From the NCBI RefSeq assembly GCF_002843315.1, contig NZ_MVDD01000002.1:434001-498000 (forward strand): a stretch of DNA of 64,000 nucleotides, in the 5' to 3' direction. The position numbers were made by a program, and so were the translations under genes. This DNA comes from Labilibaculum filiforme (lineage in GTDB: Bacteria; Bacteroidota; Bacteroidia; Bacteroidales; Marinifilaceae). Shown here piece after piece: positions 7,890 to 16,011 of this stretch (the first letter of the stretch is position 1; each line of letters begins with the position of its first letter). Below the pieces are notes generated by a model, which saw only the letters and a program-made list of their open reading frames with translations, did not search any database and had not been told where the DNA came from.

Positions 7890-8957
7890 TTAAAAATCTA
7901 AGGTTAATTGCTGAGGTTCAGAAAGATTGATTTGGTTGGATACGGTTAATCCTAGTAAGCGAATGCTTTCTTTTAGCTCTACTTGATTTAACAATTCATT
8001 TGCCAAACTAAGAATTTGATCCAACTGATTTAATTCAGTCAAAACAGTTTTACTTCTGGTTACCTGCTCAAAATTGCTGTATTTCACTTTTATACTTAGA
8101 GTTTTTCCTCGAAAACCACTCTTCTTTAACCTACGCAATAGATCTTCGGCAGTAGCCAGTAGGTCTTTTTTAATCAATTCCCGATCCGACAAATCGGTAA
8201 GAAAAGTATGTTCGGTACTTACCGATTTTCGAATTCGGTTTGGATTCACCGGACGATCATCAACTCCTTGAGCAATTTGGAAATAGTAAACTCCCGCCTT
8301 ACCAAAGGCACGAGTTAATTCTGCAAGACTTCGTTGCTTCAAGTCTTTTCCATGAAAGATGCCCAACCGATGCATTTTATCTGCTGTTACCTTTCCCACC
8401 CCAAAAAATTTATCGATGGCTAATTGCTCAATAAATTGCTCCACCTCTTTGGGAGGAATCACAAATAAACCATCTGGTTTTTTATAGTCGGATGCAATCT
8501 TAGCTAAAAATTTATTTACTGATATTCCAGCCGAAGCTGTTAAACCGGTTACCTCCTTAATTCTTTCTTTAATTTCTTTGGCAATTAAACTAGCCGAAGG
8601 CAGGTTTTTCTTGTTGTGCGTAACATCTAAAAAAGCTTCATCGATAGAAAGAGGCTCTACCAAGTCGGTAAACTCATAAAAGATACGCATAATTTGCTTA
8701 GAAACTTCTTTATATCTATCATGTCTACCCTTCACAAAAATTAAATTAGGACACCTTTTTTTTGCAATAGAAGAAGGCATTGCAGAACGCACACCAAACT
8801 TTCTTGCTTCATAACTGGCTGCAGCAACAACACCCCTATCGCCCGATCCGCCTACAGCAATTGGTTTGTTTCGTAGTTCAGGATTATCCATCTGTTCTAC
8901 CGAAGCAAAAAAAGCATCCATATCTACATGAATTATTTTGCGTTTCTCCTCTCCCAT
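7890..8957 (-). CDS. dinB: DNA polymerase IV (Y family)
   Basis: Error-prone translesion polymerase, 355 residues from the ATG at 8957. Catalytic motifs are near the start (HVDMDAFFASVE) and at ~105 (SIDEAFLDV), with the fingers motif YEARKFGVRSAMPS, a thumb HhH region (IDKFFGVGKVTADKMHRLGI) and a little-finger domain to the end. The C-terminus ends LTLDF, resembling a beta-clamp-binding peptide. A TTG two codons earlier is a poorer start. The LexA-like regulator at 3208 lies 5 kb away in the opposite direction; a regulatory link is possible but no shared operator was established. Confidence 0.95.
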   Translation of the reverse strand: MGEEKRKIIHVDMDAFFASVEQMDNPELRNKPIAVGGSGDRGVVAAASYEARKFGVRSAMPSSIAKKRCPNLIFVKGRHDRYKEVSKQIMRIFYEFTDLVEPLSIDEAFLDVTHNKKNLPSASLIAKEIKERIKEVTGLTASAGISVNKFLAKIASDYKKPDGLFVIPPKEVEQFIEQLAIDKFFGVGKVTADKMHRLGIFHGKDLKQRSLAELTRAFGKAGVYYFQIAQGVDDRPVNPNRIRKSVSTEHTFLTDLSDRELIKKDLLATAEDLLRRLKKSGFRGKTLSIKVKYSNFEQVTRSKTVLTELNQLDQILSLANELLNQVELKESIRLLGLTVSNQINLSEPQQLTLDF

Positions 8958-9122
8958 TTTCAATTTAAATATCCCTAAAAAATTTAAAAAATAATCGCTT
9001 CAATTTTCGTAATTTTACACGCCCAAAAATGGCAAACAATACCTACTCGCTATTTAAGCACTTTGCGAAAATAGGGAATAAATGTAATCAAACCTGTTCT
9101 TGCGGGAATCAAATTAAGGAAA

Positions 9123-10640
9123 GTGAATCAAATTAAAGATCTTACCAGTGGGAATATTTTTCCACAAATTATAAAACTGGCTATTCCCATAATTGCCACC
9201 TCGTTTGTGCAAATGGCGTACAACATGACAGATATGGCATGGCTAGGACAAGTTGGAAGCGAAACGGTTAGCGCCGTAGGAATGGCTCTGTATTTGGCAT
9301 GGTTTGGTTCATCGCTTCTATTCATTACCAAAATTGGTGCCGAAGTAGGAATTTCGCAATCCATTGGAAGCAAAAATATGGAGCGGGCCCAATCTTTTGC
9401 AAAAAATGCTTTTACATTATCTTTCCTTATTTCCATTACTTTTGCCTTATTGGTTTGGATATTTGCCGATCCTATTATTAGTCTTTTCAATATTAAAAGC
9501 GAGTTCGTAAATCAAACCGCTTTAAAATACTTGCGAATAATTGCCATTGGAATGCCATTTACCTACTCCAATATCACCATGGCAGGTATTTACAATGGAG
9601 TTGGCAACACAAAAACTTCATTTTGGATCAATGCCTTTGGCTTGATTATTAATATGATACTCGATCCTATTCTTATTTTTGGATGGGGAAGCATTCCAAG
9701 CATGGGTGCCGAAGGTGCTGGTATTGCAACCGTAATTTCTCAACTTAGTGTTTTTCTGATATTTATATACTTTCTGTATGTAAAAGAGAATCCCTTACAG
9801 GTTAAAAACTATTTAGGGAAGATTCAAAAAGAATTCTTTCTGCCAATTCTTAAAGTAGGTGGTCCGGTTGCTCTTCAATCGGCATGCTTCGCTTTTATTG
9901 CCATGATTTTGGCAAGAGTAATAAACGACATTGCCCATGGAAATTCGATTCCTTTTTCGGTTCAATCCATTGGAGCACAAATAGAAGCACTTTCGTGGAT
10001 GACAGCCTCTGGTTTTTCCACTGCACTTGGCACATTTACTGGTCAAAATTATGGCGCAAACCAATGGGGCCGAATACAAAAAGGCTTTTTTATTACCATA
10101 GGAATTGCTGGTTGCATCGGCTTAATAAGTACATTACTTTTTGTATTTGCCGGAGAGCACATTTTTGGATTATTTATTAATAATAGTGAAAATGACGTTG
10201 CAAAAATGGGTATTGTTTACCTAATGATTCTTGGCTTTTCGCAGATTTTTATGAGTATCGAAATTACTGCAACCGGTGCATTTAACGGAATAGGACGAGC
10301 AGTTCCCCCTGCAGTAGTAGGGATAGCAGGAAACCTTCTACGTATTCCTGTTGCCTATTTTTTAAGCTATACTTTAGTCGGTTACCTACCTGAATTTAGA
10401 AATTGGATCAGTCCGGAATCTGTTTCGGCAACAGGGGTTTGGTGGGGATTAACAATCACCAGCGTATTAAAAGGAAGTATTTTATTTTTATGGTTCCTAC
10501 TTTTACTAAATAAACAACCCGAAAACCTATCTCCTATTCCATTAAAGCGCTTGCTGATACGAATCATCCCAAGCAGAATCCGTCAATCTTCAACCATCAT
10601 TAATCCACTCGAGAATGAAGAATTTAAAAAGAGAGCTTAA
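9123..10640 (+). CDS. MATE family efflux transporter
   Basis: A multidrug/toxin exporter of 505 residues with two six-helix MatE repeats (about residues 15-175 and 240-410). Landmarks include NMTDMAWLGQVGSETVSAVG in helices 1-2 and the matching GAQIEALSWMTASGFSTALG in repeat two. The start is GTG at 9123; no ATG is available upstream in frame before a stop, and the following residues MNQIKDLTSGNIF fit the family's N-terminus. A TAAGGAAA purine run precedes it. The 3' end overlaps the start of mnmD by 26 bases, so the two are probably co-transcribed despite unrelated roles. Driving ion and substrates are unknown. Confidence 0.92.
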   Translation: MNQIKDLTSGNIFPQIIKLAIPIIATSFVQMAYNMTDMAWLGQVGSETVSAVGMALYLAWFGSSLLFITKIGAEVGISQSIGSKNMERAQSFAKNAFTLSFLISITFALLVWIFADPIISLFNIKSEFVNQTALKYLRIIAIGMPFTYSNITMAGIYNGVGNTKTSFWINAFGLIINMILDPILIFGWGSIPSMGAEGAGIATVISQLSVFLIFIYFLYVKENPLQVKNYLGKIQKEFFLPILKVGGPVALQSACFAFIAMILARVINDIAHGNSIPFSVQSIGAQIEALSWMTASGFSTALGTFTGQNYGANQWGRIQKGFFITIGIAGCIGLISTLLFVFAGEHIFGLFINNSENDVAKMGIVYLMILGFSQIFMSIEITATGAFNGIGRAVPPAVVGIAGNLLRIPVAYFLSYTLVGYLPEFRNWISPESVSATGVWWGLTITSVLKGSILFLWFLLLLNKQPENLSPIPLKRLLIRIIPSRIRQSSTIINPLENEEFKKRA

Positions 10641-11301
10641 AATTACTGAAGATGGTTCTCATACCTTATTTGTTCCTGAATTAAATGAACATTACCATTC
10701 CACACATGGCGCTATTCAAGAGGCAATGCATGTGTATTTAAATGCTGGCTTTAATTATTGTGATCAAAATCCAATTCATATTCTGGAAGTTGGGTTTGGA
10801 ACTGGTTTAAACTGTTTCCTGACTCTTATGGAAGCACAAAAACAAAAAAGACAGGTGGTTTACCATTCTATTGAGTTGTATCCTATACAGGAAGAACACA
10901 TTCAAAGTTTAAATTACACCGATCAAATAGAGAGAGCCGACAAAGCTGTTTTTTTCAAATTGCATCAGGCAATATGGAATCAAGAGGTTAAAATAACCGA
11001 AGACTTCACCCTTGAAAAACTGCAGGGCGATCTGCGAAGTTTTCAATTCCCTGCAAGTTATGATCTCATTTATTTTGATGCCTTTGCTCCCGATATTCAA
11101 CCCGAATTATGGACACAGGATATATTCGAAAAATTGCACCATCACCTAAAAGAAGAAGCAATTTTAACCACCTACTCTACAAAAGGAATCATAAAACAAG
11201 CCTTAAGAGCAGCTGGATTTGAAGTAAAACGCTTGCCCGGGCCTCCTGGAAAAAGACAAATGCTACGAGCAAAGAAAAGCAACATACACATCAATATATA
11301 A
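10615..11301 (+). CDS. mnmD: tRNA (mnm5s2U34)-methyltransferase, MnmD type
   Basis: SAM-dependent methyltransferase of 228 residues that carries out the last methylation of 5-aminomethyl-2-thiouridine at tRNA wobble position 34. It corresponds to the methyltransferase half of the bifunctional MnmC of enterobacteria, without the FAD-oxidase half. The SAM-binding loop is EVGFGTGLNC (~residues 60-70); YFDAFAPDIQPELWT and the C-terminal PGPPGKRQMLRA are family signatures. It begins inside the end of the MATE gene (26-base overlap), an operon-like arrangement. Stand-alone MnmD is common in Bacteroidota and Firmicutes. Confidence 0.9.
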   Translation: MKNLKRELKITEDGSHTLFVPELNEHYHSTHGAIQEAMHVYLNAGFNYCDQNPIHILEVGFGTGLNCFLTLMEAQKQKRQVVYHSIELYPIQEEHIQSLNYTDQIERADKAVFFKLHQAIWNQEVKITEDFTLEKLQGDLRSFQFPASYDLIYFDAFAPDIQPELWTQDIFEKLHHHLKEEAILTTYSTKGIIKQALRAAGFEVKRLPGPPGKRQMLRAKKSNIHINI

Positions 11302-11461
11302 GCTTGAATTAATATCTTTGCATCCTTAAAAAGTGCAAAAAAAGGTTAATTACAGACTGATTATCGATATTCTGAGAGAAAAGTTTTACCTTAGACGATT
11401 CTTATGACTTTACTGATCATAAACGACTTTGAATTATTATCATTAAATATACAATACCCGA

Positions 11462-12064
11462 ATGAAGTACACAGAAGAACAAGATAAGGTAAGCTATTGC
11501 CTTGGATTAAGCATCGCAAGTAATTTATTAACATCAGGAGTTAAAACAATAAGTGTTGAACCATTTATGGAAGCTTTAGATGCTGCTTTTAATGGAAAAA
11601 TGCCAGAATTATCTCCAGAAGAGGCCAATGCTATTCTTCAGGAATTTTTTGGAAAACTACAAGAAGAGCAAGCTGGAAAAGCGGTGGAAGCCGGTTCTAA
11701 ATTTTTAGAAGAAAACTCTAAAAAAGAAGGCGTTGTAAGTCTTGAAAGTGGATTGCAATACGAAATTATTACCGAAGGAAATGGCAACACTCCAAAAGGA
11801 ACCGATAGTGTTAAATGTCATTACCACGGAACTTTAATCGACGGAACTGTTTTCGATAGTTCGGTAAGAAGAGGTGAACCAGCTGTATTTCCTGTAAACG
11901 GAGTAATAAAAGGTTGGATTGAAGCTCTTCAATTAATGCCTTTAGGTTCAAAATGGAAATTATATGTTCCTTCGGACCTAGCTTATGGTGCACAAGGTGC
12001 TGGAAACTTAATTGGCCCGCACACCACTTTAATTTTTGAAGTTGAATTACTTGAAATCGTATAA
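11462..12064 (+). CDS. FKBP-type peptidyl-prolyl cis-trans isomerase (cytoplasmic)
   Basis: Prolyl isomerase of 200 residues. Residues 1-~90 form the helical dimerisation domain of FkpA/Mip-like proteins (QDKVSYCLGLSIASNL), and ~105-200 the FKBP catalytic domain with GTVFDSS, VIKGWIEALQLMPLGSKW and YGAQGAGNLIGPHTTLIFEVELL. There is no signal peptide, so it is expected in the cytoplasm. A paralogue with a lipoprotein signal follows 29 bases downstream with the same architecture, indicating a tandem duplication with different cell locations. A TATCTTTG element at 11313-11320 could be its promoter but is 140 bases away. Confidence 0.92.
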   Translation: MKYTEEQDKVSYCLGLSIASNLLTSGVKTISVEPFMEALDAAFNGKMPELSPEEANAILQEFFGKLQEEQAGKAVEAGSKFLEENSKKEGVVSLESGLQYEIITEGNGNTPKGTDSVKCHYHGTLIDGTVFDSSVRRGEPAVFPVNGVIKGWIEALQLMPLGSKWKLYVPSDLAYGAQGAGNLIGPHTTLIFEVELLEIV

Positions 12065-12093
12065 TTATATTAATAACTGTAATAAACCAAAAA

Positions 12094-12798
12094 ATGAAAT
12101 TAAAAGTATTATCGCTTGCATTTGGTCTTGGACTAATAACCTTTGCTTCTTGTACTCAAGAAAGAAATAAAAATGTAGCACTTAACAACGAACTTGACTC
12201 AGTTAGTTATAGTTTAGGAGCTAGTTTTGGTACTAACCTGGAACGTAACGGACTTACTGATCTTAACGAAGAAGTTCTTTTAGCAGCTTTGTATGCTTCT
12301 CTTGACAAAGATTCATTAGTGATTGATCCTCAACAAGGAAATGGAATCATTAACAATTACATTAAAGGTCTTCAGGAAAAAATTGGTGCTGAAAATCTTG
12401 CTAAAGGTGAAAAATTCTTAGAAGAAAATAAATCAAAAGAAGGTATCGTTGTAACTGAAAGCGGTTTACAGTACCGTATTATCAACGAAGGAACTGGTGA
12501 AAAACCACTTGCTACTGATAAAGTTTCAGTACACTATAAAGGAACAACTATTGATGGAACTGAATTTGATTCTTCTTACAAAAGAAACGAACCAGCTACT
12601 TTTGCAGCTAATCGTGTAATTAAAGGATGGACTGAAGCATTACAACTAATGCCTGTAGGTTCTAAATGGGAATTATTTATTCCTTCAAACCTTGCTTACG
12701 GTCCACGTGCAATGGGTGCTGATATTAAAGCAAACGAAACTCTAATTTTCGAAGTTGAACTATTGGAAATCGTAAAAGAAGAAGAACAAGCTAACTAA
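12094..12798 (+). CDS. FKBP-type peptidyl-prolyl cis-trans isomerase, lipoprotein
   Basis: A 234-residue paralogue of the preceding gene. It has a lipoprotein signal (hydrophobic run then FASCTQE, Cys at ~20), the helical N-terminal domain (DSVSYSLGASFGTNL) and a C-terminal FKBP domain (GTEFDSSYKRNEP, VIKGWTEALQLMPVGSKW, NETLIFEVELLEIV). It probably folds envelope proteins on the periplasmic face. It shares the operon with the cytoplasmic paralogue and ends before a strong hairpin terminator. Confidence 0.93.
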   Translation: MKLKVLSLAFGLGLITFASCTQERNKNVALNNELDSVSYSLGASFGTNLERNGLTDLNEEVLLAALYASLDKDSLVIDPQQGNGIINNYIKGLQEKIGAENLAKGEKFLEENKSKEGIVVTESGLQYRIINEGTGEKPLATDKVSVHYKGTTIDGTEFDSSYKRNEPATFAANRVIKGWTEALQLMPVGSKWELFIPSNLAYGPRAMGADIKANETLIFEVELLEIVKEEEQAN

Positions 12799-12841
12799 TT
12801 AAAAATTATTTTTAATTAGCACAACTTATTAAAAACACCAG

Positions 12842-12877
12842 CCCCTTCCGGATTTTTTCGGAAGGGGTTCTTTTTTC
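12842..12877 (+). terminator. rho-independent terminator of the FKBP operon
   Basis: A 9-bp perfect stem (CCCCTTCCG / CGGAAGGGG) with an 8-nt T-rich loop is followed by a long T-rich tract. Confidence 0.92.
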
Positions 12878-12880
12878 TTT

Positions 12881-12908
12881 TTTGACAAAGAATCTTTTTT
12901 TAGATTTG
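12881..12908 (+). promoter_or_regulatory. promoter upstream of the cyclophilin gene
   Basis: TTTG-N16-TAGATTTG. The -7 box matches TAnnTTTG; spacing is three bases shorter than the usual 19 (a TTTT three bases further upstream would give 19). The predicted leader to the ATG at 13148 is long, about 230 bases. This leader (12915-13147) holds no gene with a start codon; one frame is open for about 43 codons (NEPINKDEPSILGKKLL...) but has no start. Confidence 0.45.
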
Positions 12909-13147
12909 CATTCTTTTGCAACTGCAATTGCATTGTTGTAAATTTAAAATCTTGATTTTATAAGAATAGAGGAATATCCGTATAAAACTCTAATAACGAG
13001 CCAATTAATAAAGATGAGCCTTCTATCTTAGGAAAAAAACTTTTAGAAAAGAAATACGAAGTGTACTCGAAATGCTCAAAAATAAGCAGTAAAGAGTTGA
13101 AACTTCCGTTTTACTATTAAAATTGAAATAATTAAAAACAAATAAAA

Positions 13148-13585
13148 ATGATGCACGCAGAAATTCATACCGAAAAAGGAGTTATGAAAGTGGAATTCTT
13201 TGAGAATGATGCTCCAAAAACTGTTGAGAATTTTGTTAACCTGTCAGAATCCGGATTTTACGATGGGCTTACTTTTCACAGAGTTATTCCAAATTTTGTT
13301 ATTCAAGGCGGTTGCCCGGATGGAACTGGTGCTGGCGGACCAGGTTACAAAATCGATTGTGAATTGAATGGAGAAAATCAATTTCACGACAGAGGAGTAT
13401 TATCGATGGCTCATGCCGGAAGAAACACTGGTGGATCGCAGTTTTTCATTTGCCACGGTCGCGAAAACACTTCCCACTTAGATCGCCAACATACTTGTTT
13501 TGGAAAAGTGGTGGAAGGACTAGAAGTTATTGATGCAATTCGCGCAGGCGATAGTATTGATAAAATTGTGATCGTTAAAGAATAA
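13148..13585 (+). CDS. cyclophilin-type peptidyl-prolyl cis-trans isomerase
   Basis: Cytoplasmic cyclophilin of 145 residues, a compact single-domain form with no signal peptide. Active-site segments are FHRVIPNFVIQGG (catalytic Arg), GVLSMAHAGRNTGGSQFFI (Gln and Phe) and LDRQHTCFGKVVEG (His). The start has two consecutive ATG codons; the first is listed. It is followed 20 bases later by the DUF3127 gene, probably as one transcript, and it belongs to a stretch with three prolyl isomerases in a row. Confidence 0.93.
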   Translation: MMHAEIHTEKGVMKVEFFENDAPKTVENFVNLSESGFYDGLTFHRVIPNFVIQGGCPDGTGAGGPGYKIDCELNGENQFHDRGVLSMAHAGRNTGGSQFFICHGRENTSHLDRQHTCFGKVVEGLEVIDAIRAGDSIDKIVIVKE

Positions 13586-13605
13586 TACAAAATATACAGA
13601 ACATT

Positions 13606-13980
13606 ATGAATTTTGAAATTAATGGTAAAATGATCGTGAAAGAGGACACTCAATCAATAAGCGATCGTTTCAAAAAAAGAGAATTTGTTATTGAAGTTGA
13701 AAATGAAAGAAATTCTGAATGGAATGATTTTATAAAATTTCAGCTAACACAAGATCGTTGTGACTTATTAGAAACAGTTTCTTTGTACGAGGAAATTAAA
13801 GTTTCTTTCAACGTTCGCGGTCGTAAGTGGGAAAAAGATGGAAAAGTAAACTATTTCTCGAACCTTGAAGCTTGGAGAATTGAGAAAGTTCAAGCTGCAG
13901 GTTCTCCAGTTCCTGAAATGCCTGAATTTAGAGCAGAGGATGTTCCTCCAGCTCCAGAAGAAGATGATCTTCCATTTTAG
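13606..13980 (+). CDS. DUF3127 family protein with SSB-like acidic C-terminus
   Basis: A 124-residue protein of unknown function matching DUF3127, a family of Bacteroidota. Residues ~1-95 are beta-rich (NFEINGKMIVKEDTQSIS, then KREFVIEVENE, IKVSFNVRGRKW, YFSNLEAWRIEKV) in a pattern like an OB fold. A flexible Pro/acidic linker then leads to a terminal EEDDLPF, closely resembling the DDDIPF tip with which single-stranded DNA-binding proteins recruit repair and replication partners. A nucleic-acid role is therefore plausible but unproved. It is co-transcribed with the cyclophilin and ends at a strong terminator. Confidence 0.85.
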   Translation: MNFEINGKMIVKEDTQSISDRFKKREFVIEVENERNSEWNDFIKFQLTQDRCDLLETVSLYEEIKVSFNVRGRKWEKDGKVNYFSNLEAWRIEKVQAAGSPVPEMPEFRAEDVPPAPEEDDLPF

Positions 13981-13989
13981 AAGATACAA

Positions 13990-14017
13990 AACCGCACTTT
14001 TAGTGCGGTTTTTTTTG
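13990..14017 (+). terminator. rho-independent terminator after the DUF3127 gene
   Basis: An 8-bp stem (ACCGCACT / AGTGCGGT) with a 3-nt loop and a run of eight T. Confidence 0.93.
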
Positions 14018-14206
14018 TCAAAATTTTAAATGACACTTCCCTATCAATGCTATATTAATACCAATTTAATTTCAAAGTTGACTTTCATTAAAATGAATTA
14101 ATTTTTAGCTGTATGGAAACAAAAAAGTAAAGCTTTGCCAAGTTAGGGTGCATCTTTTTTAACGAGGATATAGCTGAAAAGAAACACTTTAGAATACTTA
14201 TTTTGA

Positions 14207-14635
14207 TTAATGCTGCAATAATTTGTGAGCAATTCGATCGAAAGCCGCCAATCCTGCAAAAGCAATAGCAATAATATAAACCATAGCAGGAAGTTGAATT
14301 AAACTCTCGAATACTTTGCTTAAAATATGATGAATGGGTTGCAGGAATGTATTATCAAGCTGATTTAAAAAGACATTATCCGTTGCGTTTACTAAAGTTC
14401 TTACATCGGTTCCTAATAGAATCAGTACAACCAATAAAATAAGACCACTTATCCAAATCCATTGATTTCTCGAAATAGGTTTCTTCATTTCAATCGGTTT
14501 TGCAAGCCAATCCTGCATCACACTATCCATTACTTTATTTGTAAACTGATCCGAAGGCTCCACTAAATCAATATTATTCATCAATTCCTTCACAAAATCA
14601 TCTTTATAGATATCCTCTTTTTTGCTCATTTCCAT
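14207..14635 (-). CDS. small membrane protein downstream of the ECF sigma factor, possible anti-sigma factor
   Basis: A 142-residue protein with a ~50-residue charged N-terminus, a helix at ~58-76 (WIWISGLILLVVLILLG) and a second one at ~115-135 (MVYIIAIAFAGLAAFDRI). It follows the sigma factor gene by 24 bases in the same direction. Size, topology and position suggest an anti-sigma factor, with the N-terminal part (ELMNNIDLVEPSDQFTNKVM) in the cytoplasm; that sequence resembles the start of Bacteroidota anti-sigma-like proteins. No zinc-finger HxxxCxxC motif is present. Either of the ATGs at 14635 or 14629 could be used. Confidence 0.7.
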   Translation of the reverse strand: MEMSKKEDIYKDDFVKELMNNIDLVEPSDQFTNKVMDSVMQDWLAKPIEMKKPISRNQWIWISGLILLVVLILLGTDVRTLVNATDNVFLNQLDNTFLQPIHHILSKVFESLIQLPAMVYIIAIAFAGLAAFDRIAHKLLQH

Positions 14636-14659
14636 CTAATTTACTATTTATTAGAAAAT

Positions 14660-15235
14660 CTATAATATCGTTTTTAATTCGTCATGCAAAGCTAGCTCTA
14701 ACTGAGCATAAAGTCTTTTTCTTGCACGATGCAATTTCACTTTCACGTTAGAAGCAGTCCATCCAGTAATCGAGCAAAGCTCATCAACCGATTTTTCTTC
14801 CAAGTAAAACAGAGTAATAAGAATCCTTTCGTCAGAAGTTAAGCTTTTTAAGGCTTCACCAAGATACTTTTTCCTTTCCGTATCCCTTAATTCCTGCAAA
14901 GTAGACTGTGTTGATTTCACATTAACAGATGTTGTAAAATCATCGTCGATAGAACTAACATCCAACTTTTTTTTTCTTAATCTTGATATTCCCGCATTAT
15001 AAATAATTCGGTAAATCCAAGTAGAAAATTTCGATTCTCCTTTATAGCTATCCAAAGCCTGATATGCTTTTAGAAAAGCATCCTGAGCAATTTCTTCAGC
15101 ATCCTCCCGATTGCCCATTAACTGCAACGCGACATTAAATGCCATTTTCTTGTATTTATTTACAAGAAAAGCATAAGCGCCAGGATCACCTTCTCTAATT
15201 TTGGCTATATAATAACTATCTTTTTGAAACTTCAT
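14660..15235 (-). CDS. RNA polymerase sigma factor, ECF (sigma-70 family)
   Basis: A 191-residue ECF sigma factor. Region 2 spans ~20-90 (AFNVALQLMGNREDAEEIAQDAFLKAY and FSTWIYRIIYN) and region 4 ~125-185 (LTSDERILITLFYLEEKSVDEL and SNVKVKLHRARKRL, the recognition helix). It is transcribed away from the DUF6249 gene and precedes a small membrane protein that may be its anti-sigma factor. A 363-base non-coding stretch lies between it and the divergent gene. Confidence 0.93.
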   Translation of the reverse strand: MKFQKDSYYIAKIREGDPGAYAFLVNKYKKMAFNVALQLMGNREDAEEIAQDAFLKAYQALDSYKGESKFSTWIYRIIYNAGISRLRKKKLDVSSIDDDFTTSVNVKSTQSTLQELRDTERKKYLGEALKSLTSDERILITLFYLEEKSVDELCSITGWTASNVKVKLHRARKRLYAQLELALHDELKTIL

Positions 15236-15455
15236 ATACAGTTTACAATTTCGATTGGAAGAATAAAATCATGCTCTTAAAAGACATCCTTTTGTTTCTT
15301 ACTGTTGCCTTGATTCTCCTTTTGTTTCATTTTAATTGAATCATCTATAACTTAGACGCCTTACCAACTAAATCGGTTACAGCTTATGCTCTCTTCTCAA
15401 CATCTTTTTTTTTGAACAGCATTTTATACTGCGTCAACACAACAATATTCATTGA

Positions 15456-15487
15456 TATTATTAGTTGCATAAAAAAAACTAATAATA
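15456..15487. repeat. 11-bp inverted repeat in the sigma factor / DUF6249 intergenic region
   Basis: TATTATTAGTT and AACTAATAATA form a perfect dyad with a 10-base A-rich spacer. It lies within the 363-base gap (15236-15598) between divergent genes, where no other gene or RNA is visible. It could be an operator or an mRNA hairpin. Confidence 0.4.
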
Positions 15488-15598
15488 ATTGTAACCTGTT
15501 TCAAAAAACCGGCGTCATAAAGTTGAATGCAAAAATCAAGCTTTGGTTCTTGAACCCAATAAAAAAAACAATAATAGTTTCATCTAAAAACTTAAATC

Positions 15599-15934
15599 AT
15601 GGATATAACAGGAGTAGTAGCAATCATTTCTGTATTTGGAGTAATTCCTTTGGTAGTATTTTTAGTACACCGACACAGAGAAAGACAAGCATTAATCGAA
15701 AAAGGAATGGACATTAGCCTGTTGCAAGGCGAAAAAAAGTGTAGTACGCTTGAAAGTTTAAAATATGGAGTTCTATTAATTGGTTTGGCAATTGGAATTC
15801 TCGTCGGAAACATTTTAGATGCTTACACTGGTTTAAATGAAGAGGTTTCCTACTTTTCAATGATTTTTTTATTCGGTGGACTAGCGCTATTAGTATTTTA
15901 CGGTATTGCTAAAAAGCAAGAAGAACAAAAATAA
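15599..15934 (+). CDS. DUF6249-type small membrane protein
   Basis: A 111-residue protein with three membrane helices: ~5-23 (VVAIISVFGVIPLVVFLV), ~58-75 and ~85-103. Between the first and second is a charged loop (HRHRERQALIEKGMDISLL) that is the signature of the DUF6249 group, often found near ECF sigma factors in Bacteroidota. It is divergent from the sigma factor gene, so it may belong to the same regulatory unit. Function unknown. Confidence 0.75.
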   Translation: MDITGVVAIISVFGVIPLVVFLVHRHRERQALIEKGMDISLLQGEKKCSTLESLKYGVLLIGLAIGILVGNILDAYTGLNEEVSYFSMIFLFGGLALLVFYGIAKKQEEQK

Positions 15935-15956
15935 CTCAAACCAAATATTACAAAAA

Positions 15957-15984
15957 AATGCGCTCCTTTTTGGAAGCGCATTTT
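15957..15984. terminator. terminator between convergent genes
   Basis: AATGCGCT-CC / GG-AAGCGCATT stem with one bulged base and a T5 loop, with an A-run on one side and TTTT on the other. It lies between the DUF6249 gene and the convergent M64 peptidase gene. Confidence 0.8.
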
Positions 15985-16011
15985 CGTTTGCGGTTTACTA
16001 AAATTATACCA

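Noticed and set aside
9029-9136. A 35-codon frame with several Cys before the MATE gene
   Set aside because: It has a promoter-like TAATTTTA upstream but no recognisable family, no good ribosome site, and overlaps the MATE start; too weak to call.
12960-13120. A 43-codon open stretch without a start codon upstream of the cyclophilin gene (NEPINKDEPSILGKKLL...)
   Set aside because: No start codon and no recognised homology; probably leader sequence or a very old remnant.
15412-15717. A 101-codon frame overlapping the start of the DUF6249 gene
   Set aside because: Low-complexity Asn/Ile-rich translation in a non-coding AT-rich region, in a different frame from the real gene.
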